Below, piece after piece: positions 43,753-53,220 of a DNA stretch of 64,000 nucleotides (position 1 is the stretch's first letter; each line of letters starts with the position of its first letter). The notes beneath the pieces are model-generated. The model had not been told where the DNA came from. It worked only from the letters and a program-made list of their open reading frames with translations, and made no database searches. A program made the position numbers and the translations under genes. The stretch comes from Neobacillus vireti (GTDB taxonomy: Bacteria > Bacillota > Bacilli > Bacillales > Cytobacillaceae). The stretch covers positions 94,183-158,182 of the forward strand of contig NZ_LDNB01000014.1 in the NCBI RefSeq assembly GCF_001026695.1, read 5' to 3'.

Positions 43753-44505
43753 TTATCGCGCCCGTAACATCTGCATTCTTTGGTTGAATAGTGATGGATA
43801 GGATAGAGTCCCGAGCATGATGCTTGTGACGGCTGCGGTGGTTAAGAGCAAGAATAAAATGAGCAATTGGAATTGCACGGCTTGAATCGGATCGGCCCCG
43901 CCGATGATTTGGCCGCTCATCATGCCCGGGAGCTGGACGAGCCCAATGGTTTTTTGGCTTTCAATTGTCGGAATCATGCTTGCTTTAATGGAAGTGATCA
44001 GCTGGGTGTTGATGGCCTGTTTGGGTGTTCCGCCAAGGGACAGGATGAGTTCCGTTTCATCCTGTCGTGATTCTATCTCGGCAGAAAACCGGTTAAGGAA
44101 CAAAATGGCGAGGACCATGGAGTTGCCAATGACCATACCGCTGAGTGGGATGATATATTGGGCAGACCGCGGCGTTATGTTGAAGCCAAGTATAATTCCT
44201 TGCGTCAGTACTTCAATAAAAATCAAGGTAACTGCCACTTTCCATGTGATGCCTTTAATCACACTTCCTTTTTTTCTAGCATTTAGTGTGGCTGCGCCAA
44301 TCATGACCATTACCATCAGTAGTATATAAAGAGGGCTATCCGCTTCGAAGATGAATTGAAGAATATAGCCGACCGCAAACAGCTGGATGATGGAACGTAT
44401 GGTTGCAATCAGCGTGTCTTTTTCCAGCCCTAGATGGAGTGTTTTTGATAAAAAAAGCGGAATTAGGACGAAAACAAGCGCGATGGATAGTGCGAGATAA
44501 CTCAT
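43753..44505 (-). CDS. fetB: FetB-type ABC permease (UPF0014)
   Basis: This 250-residue permease has about seven membrane segments and family features such as IIQLFAVGYILQFIF, MIGAATLNARKKG, SGMVIGNSMVLA and LPGMMSGQIIGGADP. In Escherichia coli FetAB exports iron and protects against oxidative stress. It overlaps the ATPase gene by four bases. Family call firm; iron export is by homology. Confidence 0.92.
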   Translation of the reverse strand: MSYLALSIALVFVLIPLFLSKTLHLGLEKDTLIATIRSIIQLFAVGYILQFIFEADSPLYILLMVMVMIGAATLNARKKGSVIKGITWKVAVTLIFIEVLTQGIILGFNITPRSAQYIIPLSGMVIGNSMVLAILFLNRFSAEIESRQDETELILSLGGTPKQAINTQLITSIKASMIPTIESQKTIGLVQLPGMMSGQIIGGADPIQAVQFQLLILFLLLTTAAVTSIMLGTLSYPSLFNQRMQMLRAR

Positions 44506-45242
44506 TGTCCTTCCCCTTTCACAAAACGTTTCACTTTTTCATTAACCGGCGCCTTCAGCAGGCTGCTTTCCCCCGTTTCAATCACTTCCCCACCCATCAT
44601 CACCCAGGTGTATGCCCCGATTGTCAACGCCTGCTCCAAATTATGAGTAATCCAGATGATGGTCGTGTTGAATTTCCGGTTTATTTTTACAATCAATGCT
44701 TCGATTTCCTTCTGGGATGCCAGGTCGAGCGAAGACGTAATTTCATCGAGCAAAATGACGCGGGGACGGTTAACCAGTGTACGGGCAATCGAAACCTTTT
44801 GGCGTTGACCGCCCGATAGATCTTTACTATTTCGGTGCAAAAATGATGCATCCAGGCCTACATCGGTCAATAAATTTCGCGCTTCTTCCTCCGCTAGTTG
44901 TTTCCCCTGCAGCACCATGGGCAAAGCCAGATTTTTGAGTACGCTGCCGCTGATCATTGGTGCACTTTGCAGCGCCATTCCCACATAGCGCCGCAATTGG
45001 ACCGGTTCGTAGCTATCGATGTTTTGCTCATTAATAAAAATTTCTCCTGAATCAGGCGACAGCAGCCCGTTGCATAGTTTAAGCAGTGTCGTCTTTCCAG
45101 CTCCTGATGGCCCGACCAAAGTGGTGATTTTGCCTTCAAGAAACGAACCGGTAATATCTTTTAAAATCGGCTGATTGTCAACGGAATAATGCACATCCCG
45201 AAAATGGACAGCCGGTTTATGGTCCAATGACATCATTTTCAC
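44502..45242 (-). CDS. fetA: FetA-type ABC ATPase
   Basis: This ATPase of about 246 residues has Walker A GPSGAGKTT, signature LSGGQRQK, Walker B VILLDEITSSLDL and switch histidine in WITHNLEQA. It pairs with FetB. The start is uncertain among GTG 45242, ATG 45236 and ATG 45233; AAAGGAG is best spaced for the GTG. Confidence 0.9.
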   Translation of the reverse strand: MKMMSLDHKPAVHFRDVHYSVDNQPILKDITGSFLEGKITTLVGPSGAGKTTLLKLCNGLLSPDSGEIFINEQNIDSYEPVQLRRYVGMALQSAPMISGSVLKNLALPMVLQGKQLAEEEARNLLTDVGLDASFLHRNSKDLSGGQRQKVSIARTLVNRPRVILLDEITSSLDLASQKEIEALIVKINRKFNTTIIWITHNLEQALTIGAYTWVMMGGEVIETGESSLLKAPVNEKVKRFVKGEGQ

Positions 45243-45486
45243 TTCTTTCCATGCTCCTTTTGGGAATGAATTATATCATAGATGTTCCCTAATCCCCTAT
45301 CCCAATTTATTATCCCACCAATGTAGGTTTTCTGAGAGGTAAAATGATTGCCATTAATGAATTTTTAGTAAAAAATATTATAAAATTTTAAAATTGTGTA
45401 AAATTTTATGAAATTTCTATCATTATTATCTGAAGGCTTGTACAATAGATTTGAAAGATCATAAACTCTTGAAAGGTGGGAAAAAG

Positions 45487-48400
45487 TTGAATAGAAAAAT
45501 TATAAGAAACATTCGTAGTAAAATCTTTAAAAGTTCTCTCGCTTTAACTCTCGCAGCAAGTATGATCCCTTTCTCATTTAGCCCTGGAGTGGCTAATGCA
45601 GAAACAGCAGGAAACACGGCGACTCTTCGTATCTTAGAAACAACGGACCTACATAATAACATTATGTCCTACGATTATTATCAGGATACCGGTGTAGGTC
45701 TCAACTATGGTCTATCCAAAACAGCGAGCTTGATTGGCCAGGCAAGATCAGAGGTTCCAACGGAAAACTCCATGCTGTTTGATGCAGGTGACACGCTTCA
45801 AGGTAACCCGATGGCTGATTATGTGGCAAAAGTGAAGCCAATCACCAAAGCAGATACACACCCGATGTTTAAAGCTATGAATCTATTAAAATATGATGCT
45901 GCGATTGTCGGTAATCATGAATTTAACTTTGGTTTAGACTTTCTTGACACGGCGCTAGCAAATGCTGCATTTCCGATTGTAAACGCTAACATTTATATTG
46001 ATGATAAGGACGGAAATCCGGATAACGATAAAAACTACTTTACGCCATATGAAATCATTGATAAAAAAATCAAGGATAAAAATGGTCAAGAACAAACAGT
46101 TAAAGTAGGGGTTATCGGCTTTGCTCCTCCGCAAATTATGCAATGGGATCGAGATAAAGTTGAAGGAAAACTGATTATTAAAGACATTGTTAAAACCGCA
46201 AACAAGTTTATCCCAGAAATGAAGGCAAAGGGCGCTGACGTCATTGTTGCTATCGCTCATTCTGGCTGTGACATTGCTTCAGAAGGAAAAGAAGCGGCGG
46301 AAAATGCTGTTTTCGACTTAACGAAAGTCGACGGCATTGATGCCATGCTTTTTGGACATTCTCATACGAATTTCCCTGGCTCTTCTTTTAATGGTAAAAA
46401 GGGAATTGATAATGAAAAAGGACATATTAACAATACACCCGCTGTTGAAGCAGGTTATTGGGGAAATAACCTAGGTGTTCTCGATTTAGAATTGGTTCAA
46501 CAAGCAGATGGAACATGGAAGGCTGACAGAGCGAATTCAAAATCCGTTAACCGCCCTGTTACCGCTGCAACAACTGCAGTTGACGAGATTGTCAATGCAG
46601 TAAAACATGAGCATGAAGCTACCCTAGATTATGTACGTGGCAAGCTTGGGGAAACTCCGGCTCCATTAAATACGTTTTTTTCACGGGTAATTGATGACCC
46701 GGCGCTTCAACTTATTAATGAGGCACAGACTGACTTTGTAAAGAAATATATTGCCGAGCATCGTTCGGACTTGAAAGATATACCGGTCATTTCCGCTGCG
46801 GCTCCATTTAAAGGCGGATCAAGTTATACGAATATCCCTAAAGGTGATATCTCTATTAAAAGTGCGAATGACCTTTATATCTATAATAATACGCTTAAGG
46901 CCCTTCAATTAACAGGTGCCCAAGTAAGAGAGTGGTTAGAATTGTGTGCGGCAGCATTCAATAAAATTGACCCAAACAAAGAAGGCAATCAAGATTTACT
47001 CGATAACGGTTTCACTCCTTACAATTATGATGTGATTGACGGTCTTAAATACCAAATTGATGTAACAAAAGAGGCCCGATATACAAGGAATGGTGTGAGA
47101 ACTTCTTCTCAGGAACATCGGATTATCAATTTAACGATGATGGATGGAACACCTGTCAAAGATGATCAAGTATTTATTCTAGCAACTAATAACCACCGTG
47201 CTGGCGGCACAGGGAACTATCCTGGTACAGGTGCTGACGCAAAGCTGGTTCTTGATTCATTGCTCGAAAACCGCGAAGTATTGATGGATTATATTAAAGA
47301 AAAGAAAGTAGTCAATGCTGTTGCGGATAATAACTGGAAGATTGCTCCTGTTGGCGGTGTGGCTAAATTAGTTTTCAACTCTTCTCCAGATGCAAAAGCC
47401 TATTTATCTTCAGCACCAAATCTTAAGGATCTTGGTCCATCAACGATTCGGCCGGGATATCAGCTCTATGAATTAGATCAAAATGTCCATGTGAAACTAT
47501 TGGGTATCAATGATCTTCATGGACAATTGGATTATTCGACAACGGTTAGTGGACAGCCAGTGGGCGGTATTGAATATTTAGCAGGATATTTGAAAGAAAA
47601 AGAAGCAACAAACCCTTCCCATACGTTAAAGGTTCATGCCGGCGATGCGGTTGGAGCCAGCCGTCCGGTATCAGCATTAATGCAGGAAGAACCGACTATT
47701 CGCTTCTTAAATGAACTTGGTTTTGATGTTGGGACTGTTGGTAACCATGAATTTGATCAGGGCGTTACCGAAATGATGCGTCTCATCAACGGGGGAAGCC
47801 ATCCTAAGACCGTTGATAAATTCGGTCCCTTTGAAGGTGCGAGTTTCCGATACACGGTAGCGAACGTTGTCGATGAAAAAACAAACCAGCTTATTTTACC
47901 TCCATACGTCATCAAGGAAGTAGACGGAGTCAAAATTGGTTTTATAGGAGTCGTGACAACGGAAACTCCTACGATTGTTACGCCTAGCGGTGTAGCCGGA
48001 GTGAAGTTCACCGATGAAGTCGAGGCCATTAATAAATATACGGCCGAACTTAAAGCAAAAGGCATTAAGGCCATCGTGGTTCTTGCCCATGAAGCTGGAA
48101 GCTCATCTACGAATGGCTCGAACCCGACTGGAAAGGTGGTTGAGTTTGCAAAAAAGGTTGATGATGAAGTTGACGTAATTTTTGGCGGCCACAACCATGC
48201 GTATTTGAATTCAACTGTAAATGGAAAATTACTGCTTCAATCGTATTCGTACGGAACAGCTTTTTCAGATGTTGATTTAACAATTGATCCAGTTACACAG
48301 GATATCGTGGCAAAAGAGGCCAAAATCGTAAGAACGGTGCAAAACAAAGAACATCTTGATATTAAAACGAAAGCAAAGCTTGATGAATATCTAGAATATA

Positions 48401-50415
48401 TTCAACCAATCACAAGTGAAGTAGTAGGGGAAGCCGCTACTGCGATTAGCCGTTCTACTAGTTCAGCCGGCGAATCGGCACTGGGCAACCTCATTGCCGA
48501 TGGCATGCGCGCGAATACCGGAACGCAATTCGCCTTTATGAATTCAGGCGGTATCCGTGATGATATCAAAAAGCCAGGTCCAATTACTTGGGGCGATCTA
48601 TTTGCTATTCAGCCGTTTGGCAACGATATTGTTACGATGAAATTAACTGGTGACCAAGTAAGAATCTTACTCAACCAACAATGGGCTGATTCTGGGTCGA
48701 AGATTATGCAGATTTCCGGATTGAAATATACTTGGACAAGTAAACTGCCGATTGGAAATAGAGTGTTAGATATTTATCTTCCAGATGGTACGGAAGTTGA
48801 CCCTAAAGGCGAGTATACGGTTACGGTAAATAACTTTATGGCAGATGGCGGAGACGGCTTTACCATCCTTAAAGAAGGTAAAGAAAGAGTAACCGGGACA
48901 ACTGATTTTAAAGCAATTTTTAACTATGTAAAAGAACAATCGGCTATTAAACCAATAGCCCCAGTTATTGAGGGAAGAATTTTAAGAGATGTTGTAAAAA
49001 CCCCAATTGTTCAAGTGTCGCAATTTGATTCGATTTTACGCGGACAAACGAGCCCAGGGGCAAAGATTGTTGTGTCCATTGGCGAGAAGAAATTCGACGA
49101 AGTCACAGCTGATGCTACAGGTAAATTTGAAGTGGAAATTGGTAAACAAGCTGTCGGTACAGAGATCACTTTAGACATTACTGATACACTCGGTAATAAA
49201 GGTACGTTCAAAGTGACAGTCGCAGCACCAGCAGCACCGGTCGTAAATCCGGTAACTGATGCGGATGTTGTCATCACCGGAACTTCTGAAGCAGGAGCAA
49301 AAGTAGTGGCGAAAGCGGGCGATAAAGAACTAGGTACTGCGGTTGCTGATGCAGAAGGCAAATTTGCCGTCACTATTGCGAAGCAAGCAGCAGGAACCAT
49401 TATCACGGTAACAGCGACAGATGCAGCTGGAAACGTAAGTATCGCAACAGAAGTAACCGTCAGCGACGCAACAGCACCAGCAGCACCGCAAGTAAATGGT
49501 GTTACGGATGCGGACGAGGTTCTTACTGGTACAGCTGAAGCAGGCTCGACAGTAATAGCAATTGTTGATGGAAAGGAAATCGGCCAAGCGACTGCAGATT
49601 CAGCAGGCAAGTTTGAAATCAAGATTGCCAAGCAAAAAGCAGGCGTAAAGATTTCCGTAACGGCAACAGATGCGGCAGGAAACACAAGTGCTGCAACAGA
49701 AGTCACTGTAAGTGCTAAAGTCGTTGAGCAGCCAGCTAAACAAGGTTGGAAACTGGAAAACGGCAAATGGTATTTCTACGACAATGATGTGGCCAAAACA
49801 GGCTGGTTAAAGGACAAAGAGAAGTGGTACTACTTAGGTGCCGATGGAGCCATGGTAACAAGAGCGTGGGTTCAAACCGGAGCGAAGTGGTACTACCTAG
49901 GTGCCGATGGAGCCATGGCAACAAAAGCGTGGGTTCAAACCGGCGCGAAATGGTATTACTTAGGTACTGATGGAGCCATGGTAACAAAAGCGTGGGTTCA
50001 ATCGGGAGCAAAATGGTATTACTTAGGTGCTGATGGAGCTATGGTAACAAAAGCATGGGTTCAATCAGGCGTGAAATGGTATTACTTAGGTGCCGATGGA
50101 GCTATGGTAACGAAAGCATGGGTTTTATCCGGTGGAAAATGGTATTACCTTGGCCATGATGGGAAAATGCTCGAAAATGAATGGCTGTTGGACAAAAATA
50201 AATGGTACTACTTAGGTAAAAATGGTGCTATGGCTGCTACTTCATGGGTACTATCCGGCGGCAACTGGTATTTCATGGACAACAATGGCATCATGAAAAC
50301 AGGCTGGGTATTGACAGGCGGAAAATGGTACTATCTCTACACAAATGGAAAAATGGCAGCAAACACGATCGTTCAAGGGTATAAACTTGGAGCAGACGGT
50401 GCATGGATTAAATAG
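45487..50415 (+). CDS. Surface double nucleotidase with Ig-like and cell-wall-binding repeats
   Basis: This 1642-residue secreted protein starts at TTG after AAAGGTGGGAAAAAG. It has a signal peptide (about residues 1-38), then a metallophosphatase plus nucleotidase module (TTDLHNN with Asp54, GNHEFNFG, GHSHTNF) resembling 2',3'-cyclic phosphodiesterase/3'-nucleotidase, a second module from about residue 670 (NDLHGQ with Asp676, GNHEFDQG, GGHNHAY) resembling 5'-nucleotidase, about three Ig-like domains (residues about 1170-1415) and ten wall-binding repeats of the WYYLGADGAM type to the end. Together the modules could strip extracellular nucleotides to nucleoside and phosphate at the wall. Similar two-module enzymes occur in Bacillus (YfkN-like); the repeat tail is an addition to the basic plan. 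Confidence 0.92.
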   Translation: MNRKIIRNIRSKIFKSSLALTLAASMIPFSFSPGVANAETAGNTATLRILETTDLHNNIMSYDYYQDTGVGLNYGLSKTASLIGQARSEVPTENSMLFDAGDTLQGNPMADYVAKVKPITKADTHPMFKAMNLLKYDAAIVGNHEFNFGLDFLDTALANAAFPIVNANIYIDDKDGNPDNDKNYFTPYEIIDKKIKDKNGQEQTVKVGVIGFAPPQIMQWDRDKVEGKLIIKDIVKTANKFIPEMKAKGADVIVAIAHSGCDIASEGKEAAENAVFDLTKVDGIDAMLFGHSHTNFPGSSFNGKKGIDNEKGHINNTPAVEAGYWGNNLGVLDLELVQQADGTWKADRANSKSVNRPVTAATTAVDEIVNAVKHEHEATLDYVRGKLGETPAPLNTFFSRVIDDPALQLINEAQTDFVKKYIAEHRSDLKDIPVISAAAPFKGGSSYTNIPKGDISIKSANDLYIYNNTLKALQLTGAQVREWLELCAAAFNKIDPNKEGNQDLLDNGFTPYNYDVIDGLKYQIDVTKEARYTRNGVRTSSQEHRIINLTMMDGTPVKDDQVFILATNNHRAGGTGNYPGTGADAKLVLDSLLENREVLMDYIKEKKVVNAVADNNWKIAPVGGVAKLVFNSSPDAKAYLSSAPNLKDLGPSTIRPGYQLYELDQNVHVKLLGINDLHGQLDYSTTVSGQPVGGIEYLAGYLKEKEATNPSHTLKVHAGDAVGASRPVSALMQEEPTIRFLNELGFDVGTVGNHEFDQGVTEMMRLINGGSHPKTVDKFGPFEGASFRYTVANVVDEKTNQLILPPYVIKEVDGVKIGFIGVVTTETPTIVTPSGVAGVKFTDEVEAINKYTAELKAKGIKAIVVLAHEAGSSSTNGSNPTGKVVEFAKKVDDEVDVIFGGHNHAYLNSTVNGKLLLQSYSYGTAFSDVDLTIDPVTQDIVAKEAKIVRTVQNKEHLDIKTKAKLDEYLEYIQPITSEVVGEAATAISRSTSSAGESALGNLIADGMRANTGTQFAFMNSGGIRDDIKKPGPITWGDLFAIQPFGNDIVTMKLTGDQVRILLNQQWADSGSKIMQISGLKYTWTSKLPIGNRVLDIYLPDGTEVDPKGEYTVTVNNFMADGGDGFTILKEGKERVTGTTDFKAIFNYVKEQSAIKPIAPVIEGRILRDVVKTPIVQVSQFDSILRGQTSPGAKIVVSIGEKKFDEVTADATGKFEVEIGKQAVGTEITLDITDTLGNKGTFKVTVAAPAAPVVNPVTDADVVITGTSEAGAKVVAKAGDKELGTAVADAEGKFAVTIAKQAAGTIITVTATDAAGNVSIATEVTVSDATAPAAPQVNGVTDADEVLTGTAEAGSTVIAIVDGKEIGQATADSAGKFEIKIAKQKAGVKISVTATDAAGNTSAATEVTVSAKVVEQPAKQGWKLENGKWYFYDNDVAKTGWLKDKEKWYYLGADGAMVTRAWVQTGAKWYYLGADGAMATKAWVQTGAKWYYLGTDGAMVTKAWVQSGAKWYYLGADGAMVTKAWVQSGVKWYYLGADGAMVTKAWVLSGGKWYYLGHDGKMLENEWLLDKNKWYYLGKNGAMAATSWVLSGGNWYFMDNNGIMKTGWVLTGGKWYYLYTNGKMAANTIVQGYKLGADGAWIK
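49806..50130 (+). repeat. 63-base tandem repeats coding for wall-binding units
   Basis: About five consecutive near-identical units encode the 21-residue repeat around KWYYLGADGAMVTKAW. The high DNA identity suggests recent expansion or ongoing homogenisation. Confidence 0.85.
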
Positions 50416-50442
50416 CAGGGTAATTTGAAAAATTCATTGAGC

Positions 50443-50482
50443 AAGGCCCTTTCTCGTTATGCAAGCGAGAAAGGGCTTTTTT
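50443..50482 (+). terminator. Terminator of the double nucleotidase
   Basis: GCCCTTTCTCG and CGAGAAAGGGC form a perfect stem, followed by TTTTTT. Confidence 0.9.
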
Positions 50483-50572
50483 CCATTAGGAAACGATAGA
50501 TTCAATTAGGTTTAGATAACTTTGACAAAGTTCTCTGAAGACAGCTTCATCCGATCAACATTCTAATATAAA

Positions 50573-50613
50573 AAAACATCCACCAGGTTATTTGTAGCCT
50601 CCGAGTGGATGTT
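50573..50613 (-). terminator. Terminator of the NlpC/P60 gene
   Basis: AAACATCCAC and GTGGATGTTT pair around a 21-base loop; T residues follow on the minus strand. Confidence 0.75.
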
Positions 50614-50618
50614 TAATA

Positions 50619-51653
50619 TTATTTCACATATCTTCGTGCACCAGCATATTCTTTCCCAAATCCGGAGGCTTCAATATCATCGTTGCGAACGTGGGTTGAG
50701 GAGTTAGGCGAGTGGATCATTTTACCATCACCTATATAGACGCCTACATGGTGAACGCTTCCTTTACCCTCATTGTAGGCGAAGAAAAGCAGGTCGCCTG
50801 GTTGGAGGTCTTTTCGATCAACTGGTGTGCCGTATTTGGCTTGCACAGAGGAATCTCTTGGAATCAAAATACCATTTGCTTGATAGATTGTGTAAGTAAA
50901 TCCCGAACAATCAAACCCGAATCCTGATGTGCCAGCCCATAAATAAGGGAGATTCAAGAATTTTTTTCCGGTATTAACGATATCTTCTCCGGTTGGGGCT
51001 GGAATATCTGCTTCAGTATTATAGACGGTGACATCTGCTTTTTTCAGCCATTTCTTGCCGTGACTTGGTGTAGCGACTAACACTTCGTTTTCGAATTCTT
51101 GCATAACCGGCAGCCGGGTATTGAAACTAAGCTCAAGGAATTCGTTTTTTTTGTGTTTTTCATTATATAACCAAGCTGTTGGCGAAGTTACTAAGGCAAA
51201 CGGGCGGTGCAACTGATTTTCATAGCTTTTTTCCTTCGTTAATTGAGCTGCTGGCATCCAGCCTGGATAGCCTACGTCACTTTTAGGAGTAAATTGATTG
51301 TGGACCGCAACCTTCACCCAATCTCCTTGCCTTTCGAGAACGGTCACTTTGGATCCATATAGGGCTTGTGTTTCCAGCTTTCCGACAAGGCCGAGTTTAT
51401 CTTGATACGTCATGCTCGTCGTCCATTTTCTTAAATCAGCCGGATTAGTGGCAGAAGTGGTGTCGACTTCTCTTAAAATATTAGGTTTTGTCCATACAGT
51501 TGCCACGGAAACATCAATGTAAAACGTATCAGTCAAGTCCGTCTTGTCCGTTTCTATGTCTTTTGCCATTGCCCAGCTTGCTGACAAAAAGAACACACCT
51601 GCTAAAAGTAATACAAATACAAATCGTTTTCTCCAAAACACTGTAACTATCAT
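50619..51653 (-). CDS. NlpC/P60 endopeptidase with SH3 region
   Basis: This 344-residue secreted protein has a signal peptide (VFVLLLAGVFFLSASWAMA), SH3-like sequence in the middle and a C-terminal NlpC/P60 domain with catalytic Cys in FDCSGFTYTIYQ and His in VHHVGVYIGDG. It resembles YkfC/YgfC-like gamma-D-glutamyl-L-diamino acid endopeptidases that cleave peptidoglycan peptides. The ATG at 51653 abuts AGAGAGG too closely; the in-frame GTG at 51641 may be the true start. Confidence 0.9.
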   Translation of the reverse strand: MIVTVFWRKRFVFVLLLAGVFFLSASWAMAKDIETDKTDLTDTFYIDVSVATVWTKPNILREVDTTSATNPADLRKWTTSMTYQDKLGLVGKLETQALYGSKVTVLERQGDWVKVAVHNQFTPKSDVGYPGWMPAAQLTKEKSYENQLHRPFALVTSPTAWLYNEKHKKNEFLELSFNTRLPVMQEFENEVLVATPSHGKKWLKKADVTVYNTEADIPAPTGEDIVNTGKKFLNLPYLWAGTSGFGFDCSGFTYTIYQANGILIPRDSSVQAKYGTPVDRKDLQPGDLLFFAYNEGKGSVHHVGVYIGDGKMIHSPNSSTHVRNDDIEASGFGKEYAGARRYVK

Positions 51654-52025
51654 CCTCTCTTTTATTGTTTTAATAGGAAAGAAAAACTTTCCGCTAATAC
51701 CTTTGCCTCGCTCCGTGAAGTATCAGTTAATGAGGTGAAAAAGATGTAGATTACTTTTGTGTTTTTCAAATGAAGTGTTTAAATAAATCATAGTGGTAAG
51801 CGCTTCCAATAACGACGGTTGGATTTACCTATTTTTGGAATAGGGGCCTCATCCCAATTACCTAAAAGCGGAGGGAGAGTCGTTTTCGTTTCGGGATTAC
51901 CAAATTCTCGTTTTGCTGAAGAAAGCTCAGTGGGATAAGTGTCCGATAATCCTTTAAACCAATTATTTGGGGAATTGAAATGGTAAAAGCACCATATAAA
52001 ACTATAAAAGGAGGAAAGTTATAAA
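51654..52025. other. Intergenic with gene remnant
   Basis: It holds a minus-strand coding remnant (51785-52018) and, at 51795-51808, GGTAAGCGCTTCCA, a weak cre-like sequence with two mismatches that lies inside the remnant and may be chance. Confidence 0.4.
51785..52018 (-). pseudogene. Remnant of the 3' end of an unidentified gene
   Basis: On the minus strand a frame of about 77 codons reads like real protein, containing NNWFKGLSDTYPTELSSA, then LPPLLGNWDEAPIPKIG and NRRYWKRLPL before a TGA stop. It has no start codon or ribosome binding site, and an in-frame TAA lies just upstream, inside the ribosome binding region of the next gene. I do not recognise the family. It looks like the tail of a gene cut by a rearrangement. 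Confidence 0.45.
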
Positions 52026-53132
52026 ATGCATATAAACAAATATTTCCGTGCGAATGCGAGTATGGTTTACATTATGACTAATAATGAAGCAATGAATCAA
52101 ATTATTGCCTTTTCCAGGGACAAGAATGGAATGCTCACCTTTATGGGTTCGTACCCAACTTATGGTAGAGGTACTGGTACAAAGGAAGTCTCCACGGCAA
52201 CGGCAAACGATGGTATCGATCCCCTTACATCACAAGGAGCCCTAACTTTGTCCCGTGATGGACGGTTCCTGCTTGCAATGAACGCAGGAGACAATAGTAT
52301 CAGCAGTTTTATCATTACTGACAGCGGTGCACCCGTTCTCGTGGATGTGAAGCCATCAGGAGGTGCTCAGCCTAATACCGTAGATGTGTTTGGTAATCTT
52401 GTCTATGTTGCCAATGTAGGGAATGTAGCTAACAATTTCGCCTCCAATATCTCTGGTTTTCGCATAGATAATAACGGACGCCTTACTCCTATCCCCGGAT
52501 CCACTCATTCTCTCAGTACTATCAATGCTCAGCCCGCTCAAGTTCTCTTCACTCGTGATGGTAGTAAAATCCTTGTATCCGAGCTTACTTCAAACCATCT
52601 CAGTGTATTCCATGTAAATCAAAATGGTACGGTTACAGAGCCAATCGTAAATGATTCTTATGGTCAAGGACCATTGGGTGCTTATTTTCTGTCCTCTGGA
52701 ATCCTTTTAGTTACTGAAGCCGATTCAAATGCCCTGTCATCCTATTCAATGAGCAACGACGGGATTCTTCATGTGATTAGCGGCTCAGTCCCAAATGGAT
52801 ATAAGACCGCTTGCTGGGTTGAAACAACGCGGGATGAACGTTTTGCCTACGTTACCAACACCTTAAGTGCCACCATCTCCACCTACCGAATCGATCCCAA
52901 TGGAGCACTGTCAGTGGTAAGGCATATTACGAGTACACCATCAGGTACATCTCCTGGGCTTCCGATGGATGTTGGAGTGAGTAAAGATGGACGGCATTTT
53001 TACACCCTTAACGGAAATCAGGGTACAGTCTCCGTATTTTCCATTCAAGATGATGGAAGTCTAGTTAGGTTGCAGGTTGCTGCTTGGACTAACTTTCCTT
53101 ACCTTGGATCGCAAGGGTTAGCTATTCTTTGA
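52026..53132 (+). CDS. Lactonase-family beta-propeller protein
   Basis: This 368-residue protein has seven-bladed propeller repeats (ALTLSRDGRFLLAMNAGDNSISSF, PNTVDVFGNLVYVANVG, VGVSKDGRHFYTLNGNQGTVSVF) like the 6-phosphogluconolactonase/carboxymuconate-cyclase family. It has no clear signal peptide. Substrate is unknown; annotation as 3-carboxymuconate cyclase would be over-reach. The ATG follows AAAAGGAGGAAAGTTATAAA. It stands upstream of the molybdenum hydroxylase gene with an 88-base gap. Confidence 0.82.
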   Translation: MHINKYFRANASMVYIMTNNEAMNQIIAFSRDKNGMLTFMGSYPTYGRGTGTKEVSTATANDGIDPLTSQGALTLSRDGRFLLAMNAGDNSISSFIITDSGAPVLVDVKPSGGAQPNTVDVFGNLVYVANVGNVANNFASNISGFRIDNNGRLTPIPGSTHSLSTINAQPAQVLFTRDGSKILVSELTSNHLSVFHVNQNGTVTEPIVNDSYGQGPLGAYFLSSGILLVTEADSNALSSYSMSNDGILHVISGSVPNGYKTACWVETTRDERFAYVTNTLSATISTYRIDPNGALSVVRHITSTPSGTSPGLPMDVGVSKDGRHFYTLNGNQGTVSVFSIQDDGSLVRLQVAAWTNFPYLGSQGLAIL

Positions 53133-53220
53133 TTTTATTAACTTCACTATATATGGTTTATTTCAACGTCACAGTATTTATCTTTATTTACACGAATATT
53201 AATTTAATGGGAAAGGTTTC

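Noticed and set aside
52026..53132. Carboxymuconate cyclase as part of the aromatic pathway
   Set aside because: Beta-propeller proteins of this family are often misnamed so; the gene is 24 kb away from the pathway and has no supporting neighbours.
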